Source: Pseudomonas graminis (GTDB lineage: Bacteria; Pseudomonadota; Gammaproteobacteria; Pseudomonadales; Pseudomonadaceae). From it: a stretch of 64,000 bases of DNA. Shown here piece after piece: positions 28,991 through 39,100 of the stretch; the stretch's first letter is position 1; each line of letters starts with the position of its first letter. Where the stretch lies: positions 124,001-188,000 of the forward strand of contig NZ_MTSB01000002.1 of assembly GCF_002093745.1 (NCBI RefSeq). Direction: 5' to 3'. The translations under genes and the position numbers were made by a program. The notes below the pieces were generated by a model. It was given only the letters and a program-made list of their open reading frames with translations. It was not told where the DNA came from and did not search any database.

Positions 28991-29144
28991 CTGACTGTGT
29001 AAAAACTACCGCGCTTGGCAATACTGCGTTAAAAAACAGGCGAAAAATGCTCATTTAGAACACCTGGAGTCGGTCGCGACCCCGGCCGTTTTTCGCCTGT
29101 TTTTGCTTTGTCTTGCCTTCGCTCGTGACGTTTTTACAGTCTGG
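28991..29144. repeat. 154-base imperfect palindrome between ruvX and pyrR
   Basis: The left end (28991, CTGACTGTGTAAAAACT) matches the reverse complement of the right end (CAGACTGTAAAAACG, ending 29144), and the inner arms AAAACAGGCGAAAAA (29033-29047) and TTTTTCGCCTGTTTTT (29090-29105) pair almost perfectly. The middle contains GGTCGCGACC (29073-29082). The inner arms with their T-run would act as a terminator for ruvX on the minus strand. The whole looks like a small mobile or repetitive element; no gene is inside. Confidence 0.7.
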
Positions 29145-29211
29145 TCCGTGGCGCATTGCTCAAGCGGTAACGTGGAATCCGGTTATCTCGAAGCGGTATG
29201 GGCTTTAAAAG

Positions 29212-29652
29212 TCACACATTCAGCAGTTCGGGGTGCTCGTCCAGCCAGCCTTGCAGCAGCAGTGCGGCGGCGATGGCATCCACCGGGTTGTCGCGATAGC
29301 TGCCTTTCTGGCCGCCGCGCGCCATGCGCTCGCCCTTGGCCTCGAAGGTCGTCAGGCGTTCGTCGTGGGTGTAGACCGTCACGCCAAAGCGACCGTTGAG
29401 TTTGCGCGAAAACTTCTCGGCGCGGGCGCTCATGTCGCTGGGCGTACCGTCCATGTTCAATGGCAGGCCGACCACAATGGCGTCAGGTTTCCATTCGGTG
29501 ATGAGCGCCTGAACCTTGTCCCAGTCCGGTACGCCGTTCTGTGCCTTGAGCGTACACAGCTCACGCGCCTGGCCGGTGATGGCCTGGCCGACGGCAACGC
29601 CGATTTGTTTGGTGCCGTAATCGATGCCCAGCAGCAGCCGTAAAGCGGCCAT
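29212..29652 (-). CDS. ruvX: YqgF/RuvX-type Holliday junction resolvase family protein
   Basis: The 146-residue product has the RNase H-like fold of YqgF: LGIDYGTKQIGVAVG at the N-terminus, VGLPLNMDGTPSD in the middle and HDERLTT, followed by the catalytic-region DAIAAALLLQ. Proposed roles are Holliday junction resolution and 16S rRNA 5' processing. ATG 29652 overlaps the algH stop by one base (TGATG), so translation is coupled; the TTG at 29655 is less likely. Confidence 0.94.
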   Translation of the reverse strand: MAALRLLLGIDYGTKQIGVAVGQAITGQARELCTLKAQNGVPDWDKVQALITEWKPDAIVVGLPLNMDGTPSDMSARAEKFSRKLNGRFGVTVYTHDERLTTFEAKGERMARGGQKGSYRDNPVDAIAAALLLQGWLDEHPELLNV

Positions 29653-30224
29653 CAAGCGTGTCCTGCCTGAGTCGAGATAAGGCTGAGGTTCACGCCCAGG
29701 CGTCTGGCTGCGGCGTCGAGGCGCTGATCACTCTCGACATCGAACAGAATGGCCGGGTCGAACGAGCAGGTCAGCCAGGCATTGTCAGCCATCTCGGCAT
29801 CCAGTTGGCCGGCGTCCCATCCCGCATAGCCCAGGGTGATCACATTTTGATCAGGCCCATAGCCGTCGGCGATGGAAAACAGCACATCCTGCGAAGTGGA
29901 CAACGAGATTCCGCCCGGCAGCGCGACCGTGGCCTGAAACATCTGGCCACTGGGGTGCAGGACAAAGCCACGGTCGGTCTGCACCGGGCCACCGGAATGT
30001 ATGGCTATTTCCTGGCAGTGCCTGGGCGCAGGAAGCTCCGGTCGCAATTGCTCAAGCACATCCGCCAGCGACAGGCTTTGCGGGCGGTTGATCACCAGCC
30101 CCATTGCGCCATTGGCGTTATGCTCGACAACGTAGGTCAAGGTCTGAGCAAAGTTCTCGTCGTGCATGTGGGGCATGGCGATCAGGAACTGATGCTTGAG
30201 ATAACTCGGAGAGACTTTTTTCAT
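29652..30224 (-). CDS. algH: YqgE/AlgH family protein (UPF0301)
   Basis: The 190-residue product matches the YqgE/AlgH family: N-terminal YLKHQFLIAMPHM, then GAMGLVINRP and the central GGPVQTDRGFVLH motif. In P. aeruginosa AlgH influences alginate and virulence regulation, but no biochemical activity is agreed. It precedes ruvX, its partner in many bacteria, and follows tonB by 75 bases. Confidence 0.93.
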   Translation of the reverse strand: MKKVSPSYLKHQFLIAMPHMHDENFAQTLTYVVEHNANGAMGLVINRPQSLSLADVLEQLRPELPAPRHCQEIAIHSGGPVQTDRGFVLHPSGQMFQATVALPGGISLSTSQDVLFSIADGYGPDQNVITLGYAGWDAGQLDAEMADNAWLTCSFDPAILFDVESDQRLDAAARRLGVNLSLISTQAGHA

Positions 30225-30299
30225 GAGTCCTAGTGTGGCGTTGTGTTACTGGCCTGACAACTGGCACTTATACGTGTCGGGTGTCCGTTGGCAAAAATG

Positions 30300-31193
30300 T
30301 CAGTTGCTCGACAGTTTGTCGCCGCGTGCAAATTTCCAGGTGCGAATGATCTCGAGTCGGTCGATGTCTGCCAGATCGCCGGTGAACGGCGCAAAAGGCG
30401 CGGCCAGACGCACGATTCGCTGAGCGGCCTGGTCAAGCAACGGTTGCCCCGATGATTCCAGCACCAGCACTTCGTACAACGAACCGTCCCGATTGATCGA
30501 CACAAGAAGTCGCAAATTGCCGTATATCTGCTTGCGGCGTGCTTCTTCAGGGTAGTTCAGGTTTCCGACCCGTTCGACCTTTTTGCGCCAGTCGTCCTTG
30601 TACCAGGCACCTTTGTCGCGCATGGTCGAGGCTGCGTTGAGGCGATGGATTTTAGGGCGCTTGGCGTATGCCTGCTGCTCGGTCGACAGTTCGGCTTCCA
30701 GGCTGGCAATCTCGTTGCTCAGTTCCGCACTGTCAAAGGTCGGCGCGGCCTTGGTGGTCGGTTCGGGCTTGACCTCTTCGCGCTTGGCAACGGTTTTCTG
30801 CTGGCTGGGCGCGGTGGTTGCCACGGCCGTCTTGGGCGCCTCCTGCCTGACCACCGGTTTGCTGGCCGGAGGCGGAGTGACCTTGTTGACCTTGGTGTCC
30901 TGATAAGGCGCCAGTTCAGTGGTCTTGAGCGTCTCGGCCTTGTCGAGGGTGCCGCTGCCTTGCTGATCGTCCTGCGCCAGAAAATCCGCCTGTTTGGGCT
31001 TTTCTTCGCTCTTGAAGGTGGCGAGGGTGATTTCCAGCGTCTGCGAGATCTGCTCCGGCTTGACGTAGGTGAAGCCCACGCCAAGGATCACCGCAAGGTG
31101 GATCAGCGCGGCGATCATCAGGGTGAAACCCAGACGATCGGCAGGGCGCACACCCACAGTGGAGAGTTCGAGGGGGAGGTCGTTTCGGGCCAT
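30300..31193 (-). CDS. tonB: Energy transducer TonB (TonB3 type)
   Basis: The product is about 297 residues: a short cytoplasmic N-terminus, one membrane anchor (GFTLMIAALIHLAVILGVGF, about residues 22-41), a long periplasmic linker rich in Lys, Pro and Glu, and a C-terminal TonB domain (YPEEARRKQIYGNLRLLVSI, then VLESSG). The linker has few Pro-Glu/Pro-Lys repeats compared with classical TonB. In P. aeruginosa the gene in this position, tonB3, is linked to twitching motility, matching the pil neighbours. Start 31193 is chosen over 31202 by resemblance; neither has a good ribosome-binding site. Confidence 0.86.
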   Translation of the reverse strand: MARNDLPLELSTVGVRPADRLGFTLMIAALIHLAVILGVGFTYVKPEQISQTLEITLATFKSEEKPKQADFLAQDDQQGSGTLDKAETLKTTELAPYQDTKVNKVTPPPASKPVVRQEAPKTAVATTAPSQQKTVAKREEVKPEPTTKAAPTFDSAELSNEIASLEAELSTEQQAYAKRPKIHRLNAASTMRDKGAWYKDDWRKKVERVGNLNYPEEARRKQIYGNLRLLVSINRDGSLYEVLVLESSGQPLLDQAAQRIVRLAAPFAPFTGDLADIDRLEIIRTWKFARGDKLSSN

Positions 31194-31398
31194 GGATGTC
31201 ATCGGCGGTTCAGCATCTCGTCAGCCTGCATGTCAAAATCCGTGTCGTGTCACAGGTGGCGCATGATAACGCAATGTGCGGTGTAACTTTGCTGCGGATC
31301 AGACGAAGGGACCACGTGGCGTAGGGCTTGACCCGCGGCCAGTGGCGCTCGTCGTTATGTAACAGTCCGCTCCCACAAAATGCCCAGCTCCGGGTGTC

Positions 31399-32358
31399 TC
31401 AGGCCTTGCGTGCTTCCAGTTTCTTCTCGATGGCATCCATTAACAGGCCACCGATATTGGTGCCGTAGGCGTTGTCGATTTCGCGGATGCAGGTCGGGCT
31501 GGTGACGTTGATCTCGGTCAGGTGCTCACCGATCACGTCGAGGCCGACGAACAACAGGCCTTTTTCACGCAGGGTCGGGCCGATCTGTTCGGCGATCCAG
31601 CGGTCCTTGTCGCTCAGCGGACGGGCTTCGCCACGGCCACCGGCTGCCAGATTGCCACGGGTTTCGCCTGCTGCGGGGATGCGTGCCAGGCAGTAAGGCA
31701 CCGGCTCGCCATCGACCATCAGGATGCGCTTGTCGCCGTCCTTGATGGCTGGCAGGTAGCCCTGCGCCATGATCTGCTGGGTGCCGTGGGCCGTCAGGGT
31801 TTCGAGGATCACCGACAGGTTCGGATCACCCGCACGGTGACGGAAGATCGACGCGCCCCCCATGCCGTCCAGCGGCTTGAGGATCACGTCGCCCTGCTGC
31901 TCGGCAAACTCGCGAATGATGTCGGCGCGGCGGCTGACCAGCGTCGGCGGGGTACACTGCGGAAACAGCGTGGCAAACAGCTTTTCGTTGCAGTCACGCA
32001 GGCTCTGCGGCTTGTTGACCACCAGCACGCCAGCGCGCTCTGCCTGCTCCAGCAGGTAAGTGGCGTAGACGAATTCCATGTCGAAGGGCGGATCCTTGCG
32101 CATCAGGATCACGTCCAGATCGTCCAGGCCGGCGTCGACTTCAGCGTCGAATTCAAACCATTTGGCCGGGTCGGCAAACACCTTGAGCGGCTTCATGCGC
32201 GCCCGGGCCTGGCCTGCATTCTGGTACAGGTCTTTCTGTTCCATGTAGAACAGCGACCAGCCGCGATCCTGTGCGGCAAGGAGCATGGCCAGCGAGCTGT
32301 CCTTTTTATAGGAGATGCGCTCAATGGGGTCCATGACAATCCCTAGGCGAACGCTCAT
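31399..32358 (-). CDS. gshB: Glutathione synthetase
   Basis: The 319-residue ATP-grasp enzyme joins gamma-glutamylcysteine and glycine. The N-terminal LGIVMDPIERISYKKDSS, the ATP-binding VILKPLDGMGGASIFR and the metal-binding EINVTSPTCIREID are all visible. ATG 32358 (MSVRLGIVMD) is the family start. It is divergent from pilG with 245 bases between starts. The 205 bases downstream, before tonB, include a lone half-REP (GTCCGCTCCCACA near 31366). Confidence 0.97.
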   Translation of the reverse strand: MSVRLGIVMDPIERISYKKDSSLAMLLAAQDRGWSLFYMEQKDLYQNAGQARARMKPLKVFADPAKWFEFDAEVDAGLDDLDVILMRKDPPFDMEFVYATYLLEQAERAGVLVVNKPQSLRDCNEKLFATLFPQCTPPTLVSRRADIIREFAEQQGDVILKPLDGMGGASIFRHRAGDPNLSVILETLTAHGTQQIMAQGYLPAIKDGDKRILMVDGEPVPYCLARIPAAGETRGNLAAGGRGEARPLSDKDRWIAEQIGPTLREKGLLFVGLDVIGEHLTEINVTSPTCIREIDNAYGTNIGGLLMDAIEKKLEARKA

Positions 32359-32603
32359 GGGCAATATCCTCTGATCGGTAAAGGCCGTGACGGCCATAAA
32401 ATTGGCATCAGGGTGGCGTTCCGATTGCTCCCGGTCAAGGGGCAGGTCCGCCACGGCGCACTTTATGGATTGAGTCTGGAGAGTGTGCTAAAAAGACTGC
32501 GCATCCGGGCTTCAATCCTTTTGGATCGATGAAGCGATACCGTCAGGCTCTCAGTGCCTCGCAGAATGCGCAACAATTCGCTGCGGCGATGGAAGAGCAG
32601 CTT

Positions 32604-33014
32604 ATGGAACAACACGCCTCCGCATTGAAAGTCATGGTCATCGATGACTCGAAGACCATCCGCCGCACCGCCGAAACGTTGCTTAAAAACGCAGGCTGTG
32701 AAGTCATCACCGCAATAGACGGTTTCGACGCACTGGCCAAGATTGCCGATAACCACCCGCGCATCATATTCGTCGATATCATGATGCCGCGTCTGGACGG
32801 TTATCAGACCTGCGCACTGATCAAGAACAACCGCGCATTCAAGTCAACGCCGGTCATCATGCTGTCCTCCAAGGACGGCCTGTTCGACAAGGCCAAAGGG
32901 CGGATCGTCGGTTCCGACCAGTTTCTGACAAAGCCTTTCAGCAAGGAAGAACTGCTCAACGCAATCAAGGCCCATGTGCCGGGCTTCGTTGCCGCAGAAC
33001 AACATCTATCGTGA
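32604..33014 (+). CDS. pilG: Twitching motility response regulator PilG
   Basis: The 136-residue single-domain receiver has the acidic pair Asp14-Asp15, the phosphorylation site Asp58 (FVDIMMPR), Ser/Thr in MLSSKDG and the conserved Lys in LTKPFS. PilG is phosphorylated by ChpA and promotes pilus extension and surface-dependent cAMP signalling in P. aeruginosa. ATG 32604 (MEQHASALKVMVIDDS) matches the P. aeruginosa N-terminus and has GGAAGAG upstream. It is the first gene of the chemosensory operon. Confidence 0.96.
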   Translation: MEQHASALKVMVIDDSKTIRRTAETLLKNAGCEVITAIDGFDALAKIADNHPRIIFVDIMMPRLDGYQTCALIKNNRAFKSTPVIMLSSKDGLFDKAKGRIVGSDQFLTKPFSKEELLNAIKAHVPGFVAAEQHLS

Positions 33015-33060
33015 TGCCCGCGCCTGATGTCGCGCGCTCGTAAACTGACGGGGAACACCC

Positions 33061-33426
33061 ATGGCTCGAATATTGATCGTCGATGACTCGCCGACCGAAA
33101 TGTACAAACTCACCGGCATGCTTGAAAAGTACGGTCATGAAGTGCTCAAGGCCGAAAACGGCGCTGATGGCGTGGCCCTGGCCCGCCAGGAAAAGCCCGA
33201 CGCCGTGCTGATGGACATCGTCATGCCGGGGCTCAACGGTTTTCAGGCCACGCGTCAGCTGACCAAAGACCCCGACACCAGCATGATCCCGGTGATCATG
33301 ATCACCACCAAGGATCAGGAAACCGACAAGGTCTGGGGCAAGCGCCAGGGCGCGCAGGATTACCTGACCAAGCCGGTGGATGAAGAAACCCTGATGAAAA
33401 CCCTGAACGCGGTGCTGGCCGGCTGA
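33061..33426 (+). CDS. pilH: Twitching motility response regulator PilH
   Basis: The 121-residue receiver domain has Asp8-Asp9, phospho-acceptor Asp52 (LMDIVMPG), Thr in MITTKDQ and Lys in LTKPVD. PilH is the second output regulator of the Pil-Chp system, thought to favour retraction or act as a phosphate sink. It lies 46 bases after pilG, behind GGGGAA. Confidence 0.96.
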   Translation: MARILIVDDSPTEMYKLTGMLEKYGHEVLKAENGADGVALARQEKPDAVLMDIVMPGLNGFQATRQLTKDPDTSMIPVIMITTKDQETDKVWGKRQGAQDYLTKPVDEETLMKTLNAVLAG

Positions 33427-33440
33427 TTGCCGGAATCGTC

Positions 33441-33980
33441 ATGGCCGAGCCACGTACCGCCTTTGAATTGTTGCTGGACATGGACCGACGCTGTCGTTCG
33501 CTGGCGGCGGGTCTGCCGTTGCAGGAAGCCCATCAGCAGGACTGGGTCGGAATCGGGTTCCGGATGGGCGAGCAGCGTTTTGTGGCGCCCATCGGCGAAA
33601 TTGCCGAAATTCTTCATGAACCCCGTCATGCGGTGATGCCCGGCGTAAAGTCCTGGGTGGCGGGCGTTGCCAACTTGCGTGGCCGGTTGTTGCCGCTCAT
33701 GGACCTGTGCGGATTCTTCGGCCTCGAACCGGCGACGGCGCGCAAGCAACGGCGGGTGCTGGTGGTCGAACACAACGACGTGTTTGCCGGTTTGCTGGTT
33801 GACGAGGTGTTCGGCATGCAACGTTTCAGTCAGTTGAGCCTCATACCTCAGACCCCGCAAGACGTCGACCAAGGCATCGTGCCATTCCTGCGTGGGCAAT
33901 TTATTCGCGAGCAGGCGTGGCAGGTGTTCAGCCCTTGGGCGGTGGTGCAGTCTGCGGAGTTCATGGACCTGGCATCTTAG
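33441..33980 (+). CDS. pilI: CheW-like coupling protein PilI
   Basis: The 179-residue product has a CheW domain: GIGFRMGEQRFVAPIGEIAEIL, then the coupling motif VANLRGRLLPLMDLCGFFG and VLVVEHNDVFAGLLVDEV. PilI couples the receptor PilJ to the kinase ChpA. It starts 14 bases after pilH. Its stop codon lies inside an inverted repeat that occupies the gap to pilJ. Confidence 0.95.
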   Translation: MAEPRTAFELLLDMDRRCRSLAAGLPLQEAHQQDWVGIGFRMGEQRFVAPIGEIAEILHEPRHAVMPGVKSWVAGVANLRGRLLPLMDLCGFFGLEPATARKQRRVLVVEHNDVFAGLLVDEVFGMQRFSQLSLIPQTPQDVDQGIVPFLRGQFIREQAWQVFSPWAVVQSAEFMDLAS

Positions 33981-34028
33981 GCTCTGAACAAAAAGTGGCT
34001 ACGCTCGCCGACTTTTCGTACAGAGCCT
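33979..34028 (+). repeat. Hairpin at the pilI-pilJ junction
   Basis: AGGCTCTG at 33979-33986 (overlapping the pilI stop) pairs with CAGAGCCT at 34021-34028, and AAAAGT with ACTTTT inside, around a GC-rich loop. There is no T-run after the hairpin, so it is more likely an mRNA-processing or stabilising structure than a terminator. Confidence 0.55.
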
Positions 34029-34078
34029 GGGCGCTGGTTTGTTTTGTTTCACACTTGATCCAGGCGGGGGCCTGATTA

Positions 34079-36121
34079 ATGAGTAATACAGGCAGATCAC
34101 TGGAGGGGGTACGAAGCCGGACGCAGATCATTCTGTTGTTCGTCGCGCTGATCGTTTTCATCATGTTGCTGTTCGCCAACTTCGCTTACCTCAACACTCA
34201 ATCGAACTACGACAAACAATACATCGGGCATGCCGGTGAACTGCGCGTTCTGTCCCAGCGCATCGCGAAAAACGCCACCGAAGCGGCCGCCGGGAAAACC
34301 CAGGCGTTCAAGCTGCTGGCCGATGCGCGCAATGATTTCGATGTGCGCTGGGGTTATCTGAAGAAAGGCGACCCTGCCACCGGACTGCCTGCTGCCCCAG
34401 ACCTGATTCGTGACGAGTTGCGCACGGTCCAGAAAGATTGGGAAGGGCTGCGCAAGAGCACCGACGTGATTCTGGCCAGTGAGCAGACGGTATTGTCGCT
34501 GCATCAGGTGGCGGCGACGCTGGCCGAAACCATTCCGCAATTGCAAGCCGAGTACGAAAAGGTCGTAGAGAACCTGCTGCAAAGCCGTGCGCCCGCTGCC
34601 CAGGTGGTCGTTGCACAGCGCCAGGCCCTGCTGGCCGAGCGTATTCTGGGTTCGGTCAATACGGTGCTGGCCGGTGACGAAACGGCGGTGCAGGCGGCCG
34701 ATGCCTTCGGACGTGACGCCAGCCAGTTTGGCCGGGTGCTGAACGGCATGCTGGAAGGCAATGCGACGCTGCGCATCACCCAGGTCGAAGACCGCGATGC
34801 CCGGGCACGGCTGGCAGAGATTGCCGAACTGTTCGAATTCGTGTCCGGTTCGGTGGACGAGATTCTCGAGACCTCGCCCGAGCTGTATCAGGTGCGCGAA
34901 GCGTCCGGCAATATCTTCAACACCTCGCAGACTTTGCTGGATGAGACGTCAGTGCTCGCCAACAGCCTGGAAAACCTTGCCAAGCGCCGCACGATGAATA
35001 CCGTCGGCGGCTACGTGCTGGGGCTGCTGGCGCTGATGTCGATCATTCTGATCGGGCTGGTCATGGTGCGGGAAACCAACCGCCAGTTGCGCGAAACCGC
35101 GCAAAAGAGCGAGCGCAACCAGACCGCGATCATGCGCCTGCTGGACGAGATCGAGAGCCTGGCCGACGGCGACCTGACCGTGACCGCCTCGGTCACCGAG
35201 GATTTCACCGGCGCGATTGCCGACTCCATCAATTACTCCATCGACCAGTTGCGCGAGCTGGTGGTGACCATCAACCTGACGGCTGAACAGGTGGCCTCCG
35301 CAGTCACCGAGACCCAGGCCACGGCCATGCAGCTGTCCGCCGCGTCCGAGCATCAGGCGTTGCAGATCAGTGCAGCGTCGACGGCAATCAATGACATGGC
35401 GGCGTCCATCGATCAGGTCTCAGCCAACGCGTCGGAGTCTTCGGCGGTGGCAGAGCGTTCGGTGGCGATTGCCAACAAGGGCAACGAGGTGGTTCACAAC
35501 ACCATCCACGGCATGGACAACATTCGCGAACAGATTCAGGACACCTCAAAGCGCATCAAGCGTCTGGGTGAGTCTTCGCAGGAAATTGGCGATATAGTCA
35601 GCCTGATCGACGACATTGCCGATCAGACCAATATTCTGGCACTCAATGCGGCCATCCAGGCGTCGATGGCCGGTGACGCCGGGCGAGGTTTTGCAGTGGT
35701 TGCCGATGAAGTGCAGCGGCTGGCCGAGCGTTCGTCTTCCGCCACCAAACAGATCGAGACGCTGGTGCGCGCCATCCAGAACGACACCAACGAGGCGGTC
35801 ATCTCTATGGAGCAGACCACCAGCGAAGTGGTGCGCGGTGCGCGACTGGCGCAAGACGCCGGTGTGGCGCTCGGGGAAATCGAAGGGGTTTCCAGGGTTC
35901 TGGCCGAGTTGATCGAAAGTATCACCGACGCCGCCCATCAGCAGGCCGAGTCTGCCGGGCAGATTTCCCAGACCATGAACGTGATTCAACAGACCACGTC
36001 CCAGACCACCTCGGGCACGGCGGCCACCGCCGAGAGCATTGGCAATCTGGCGAAAATGGCCAGCGAAATGCGCCGCTCGGTGTCGGGTTTCACCTTGCCG
36101 CCCTCGAAGAAAATCGGATGA
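34079..36121 (+). CDS. pilJ: Pilus chemosensory receptor PilJ (methyl-accepting protein)
   Basis: The 680-residue inner-membrane receptor has a first membrane segment at about 18-39, a periplasmic region with two PilJ-type helical modules (each containing a [21 protein letters not shown] or [16 protein letters not shown] stretch), a second membrane segment at about 305-327, a HAMP-like linker and a cytoplasmic signalling hairpin with the tip [18 protein letters not shown]. Long identical runs with P. aeruginosa PilJ support the name. Apparent methylation sites remain, although no methyltransferase gene follows. Confidence 0.96.
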   Translation: MSNTGRSLEGVRSRTQIILLFVALIVFIMLLFANFAYLNTQSNYDKQYIGHAGELRVLSQRIAKNATEAAAGKTQAFKLLADARNDFDVRWGYLKKGDPATGLPAAPDLIRDELRTVQKDWEGLRKSTDVILASEQTVLSLHQVAATLAETIPQLQAEYEKVVENLLQSRAPAAQVVVAQRQALLAERILGSVNTVLAGDETAVQAADAFGRDASQFGRVLNGMLEGNATLRITQVEDRDARARLAEIAELFEFVSGSVDEILETSPELYQVREASGNIFNTSQTLLDETSVLANSLENLAKRRTMNTVGGYVLGLLALMSIILIGLVMVRETNRQLRETAQKSERNQTAIMRLLDEIESLADGDLTVTASVTEDFTGAIADSINYSIDQLRELVVTINLTAEQVASAVTETQATAMQLSAASEHQALQISAASTAINDMAASIDQVSANASESSAVAERSVAIANKGNEVVHNTIHGMDNIREQIQDTSKRIKRLGESSQEIGDIVSLIDDIADQTNILALNAAIQASMAGDAGRGFAVVADEVQRLAERSSSATKQIETLVRAIQNDTNEAVISMEQTTSEVVRGARLAQDAGVALGEIEGVSRVLAELIESITDAAHQQAESAGQISQTMNVIQQTTSQTTSGTAATAESIGNLAKMASEMRRSVSGFTLPPSKKIG

Positions 36122-36168
36122 TGTTCACGACATGAACACTCTTGGCGCAACAACAGGCGGGATGGGTC

Positions 36169-39100
36169 ATGGCTGATCGTCACGATTACGTGGCCCTTGA
36201 ATGGCTCAAGGGCGAGATTGCCGAGACGTTGCGGCAGGCCAGGCATGCGCTGGATGCGTTCATCGAAGAGTCCGACGGCGCGGCGATGGCCGAGTGCCTG
36301 AACCTGGTGCATCAGGTTCACGGCAGCCTGCAGATGATCGAGTTCTACGGTGCCGCGTTGCTGGCCGAGGAAATCGAGCAATTGGTGCTGGCCGTTCAAC
36401 AGAACCGCGTCGCCCATCCGGTCGAGTCCGAGCAACTGCTGATCCAGGCCATGAGCCAGCTACCGCTTTATCTGGAGCGAATCCACTCGGCGCGCCGTGA
36501 CCTGCCGCTGGTGGTGCTGCCGTTGCTCAATGACCTGCGCAGCGCGCGGGGCGAGAGCCTGTTGTCGGAGACCAGCCTGTTTGCCCCGCAACTGGTCAAC
36601 GTCCCGCCCCTTGATGACGAAGAGCTGGCACGGCGTAACACGCCGGAGCTGCCCAACCTGCTGCGCAAGCTGCGCCAGACGTTGCAGGCTGCCTTGGCAG
36701 GCCTGATGCGTGAGCAGGGCGTGCGCACTCAGCTCGGCTACATGGCCAAGGTCTTTGCCCGGCTGGAGCAATTGTGCGAGGACGCGCCACTGGGGCCGCT
36801 GTGGCGGATTTCCACGGCACTGGTCGAAACCATGCTCAACGGCAATTTCACCAACAGCCCGGCCCTGCGCAGCCTGTTGAAAGACGCCGACAAGGAACTC
36901 AAGCGTCTGGCCGAGCAGGGCGTGACGGGCATCAACCAGCCTGCGCCCGAAGAGTTGCTGAAAAGCCTGCTGTTTTACATCGCCAAGTCCGACAGCCTGG
37001 CGCCGAAGATGCTCGACCTCAAGGACCAATACGCGCTGGCAGATGCCTTGCCTGGCAGCGATGTGGTCAACGAAGAACGCGCGCGCATGGCCGGACCGGA
37101 CCGGGACGCCATGCGTTCGGTGATCGTGGCATTGTGCGAAGGGCTGGTGCGGGTCAAGGAGCGGCTGGATGTGTTCGTGCGCGGGGATCGCCAGCACGTC
37201 AGTGAACTCAACGCACTGCTGCCACCGCTGCGCCAGATCGCCGACACGCTGGCGGTGCTCGGCTTCGGTCAGCCGCGCAAGGTGATCATCGATCAGCTTT
37301 CCGTCGTTCTGGGTCTGGCGCAGGGGCAGCGCGAACCCACTGACGGCGCGCTGATGGATGTCGCGGGCGCATTGCTGTACGTCGAATCGACCCTGGCGGG
37401 CATGGCCGGGAGCAACGAACAGTCGAGCCGCGAAGAAAGCCGCCTGCCGACCACCGACCTGACGCAGATCCATCAACTGGTGATTCGCGAAGCCCGCAAT
37501 GTGCTGCAGCAGGCCAAGGACGTCATTCTCGATTACATCGATGGCGAGTGGGACCGGCAACGGCTCGACCCGCTCTGTGCCTTGCTGGTGCAGGTGCGCG
37601 GAGCGCTGGCGATGATCCCGCTGGCCCGCGCGGCGAGCCTGCTGGCGGCCTGTAACGAATACATTCAGGAACACCTGCTGGTGGACGAAACCCGTCCGAC
37701 TGCGGTACAGCTCGATTGCCTGGCCGATACCCTGACCGGCATCGAGTACTACCTGGAACGCATGCTCGAGGACCACGAGGCGCCAGGTGATCAGGTGCTC
37801 GACATGGCCCAGCAGAGTCTGGCCCGTCTGGGCTACACGCCCGCAACGGACACCCTTGAAGTGCCGCTGCTCGACGAGATCATCACTCAGGACGAGTTGC
37901 TGGAGCTTGATGATCGCAAGGCGCTGGTCAGCCCGACGCAAACCATCGCGCAAGTGCTCGCCAGCCCGGTGTCTGCGGTCAATCCGCCTGCGCGCAACGT
38001 CCCGACCAGCCTGCTGCCGCCTTCCGCTGAAGAAGAGGCGGTGGACGACGAACTGCGCGATGTCTTTCTGGAAGAGGCCGACGAGGTGCTCGACGCTCTG
38101 GGCGAGTACCTGCCGCGCTGGTTTACGTCATTGGGTAACGGCGTCCAGTGGGACAGTGCTGCGCTGACTGAAGTGCGTCGTGCGTTTCACACCCTCAAGG
38201 GCAGCGGCCGGATGGTGCGGGCGCTGATTCTCAGCGAGCTGGCCTGGTCCGTGGAAAACCTGCTCAACCGGGTGCTGGAAGGCGAGGTGCTGCCCGGGCT
38301 GGAAGTGCAGCACCTGATGAGCGAAGTGCTGACGCTGTTGCCGTCGGTCATCCGCGATTTCGCCGACGGCGCGCAGTGCCAGCGCAACGATGTCGATCTG
38401 ATGGCGGCTCGTGCCCATGCGCTGGCCAACGGTCTGGAAGCACCGACACTGGCTGCGTCCGGTGGAACGGCCACGGACAAGGCGCTGGACCCGCAGTTGC
38501 TGGATATCTTTCGTCAGGAAGCGCTCGGGCATCTGAACACGCTTGGCCGCTTCCTCGACACCGCCGAACAATCGGTATCGCCTTCGATCAGCGACGCCGT
38601 ATTGCGCGCCCTGCATACGCTCAAAGGCAGCGCGCACATGGCCGAGGTTCTGCCGATTGCCGAGCTGGCCAACCCGCTCGATCAACTGGTGCGTGAGTAC
38701 AAGGCCAACCTGATTGATATCGGTCCGCCTGAACTCGCCCTGTTGCGTCGCGCCGAACCCTTGCTGCATAAAGGGCTCGAGCAACTGGATACGACCCCGC
38801 TGGCGGAAATCCCAGGCGCGGCAGAGCTGATCGAAGCGGCTTTTTCGAGGCTCGATGAACGCCTCGCTGCGGTGCTTCGTGAATCGGACAACGGCTTGCG
38901 GATCAAGCGTAACCCCACGCTGATCGCCAGCTTTCTGGCCGAAGGCATGGACATTGTGCTGGATGCCGAAAACCTGCTGCGGCGCTGGCGTCAGCACCCC
39001 GGTGAGCGACAGGAACTGAGCGCACTGCTCGACGAATTGACCACCTTGGGTCATGGCGCTCACCTGGCCGATCTGCCGCAGGTCGATGAATTGTGTGAAG

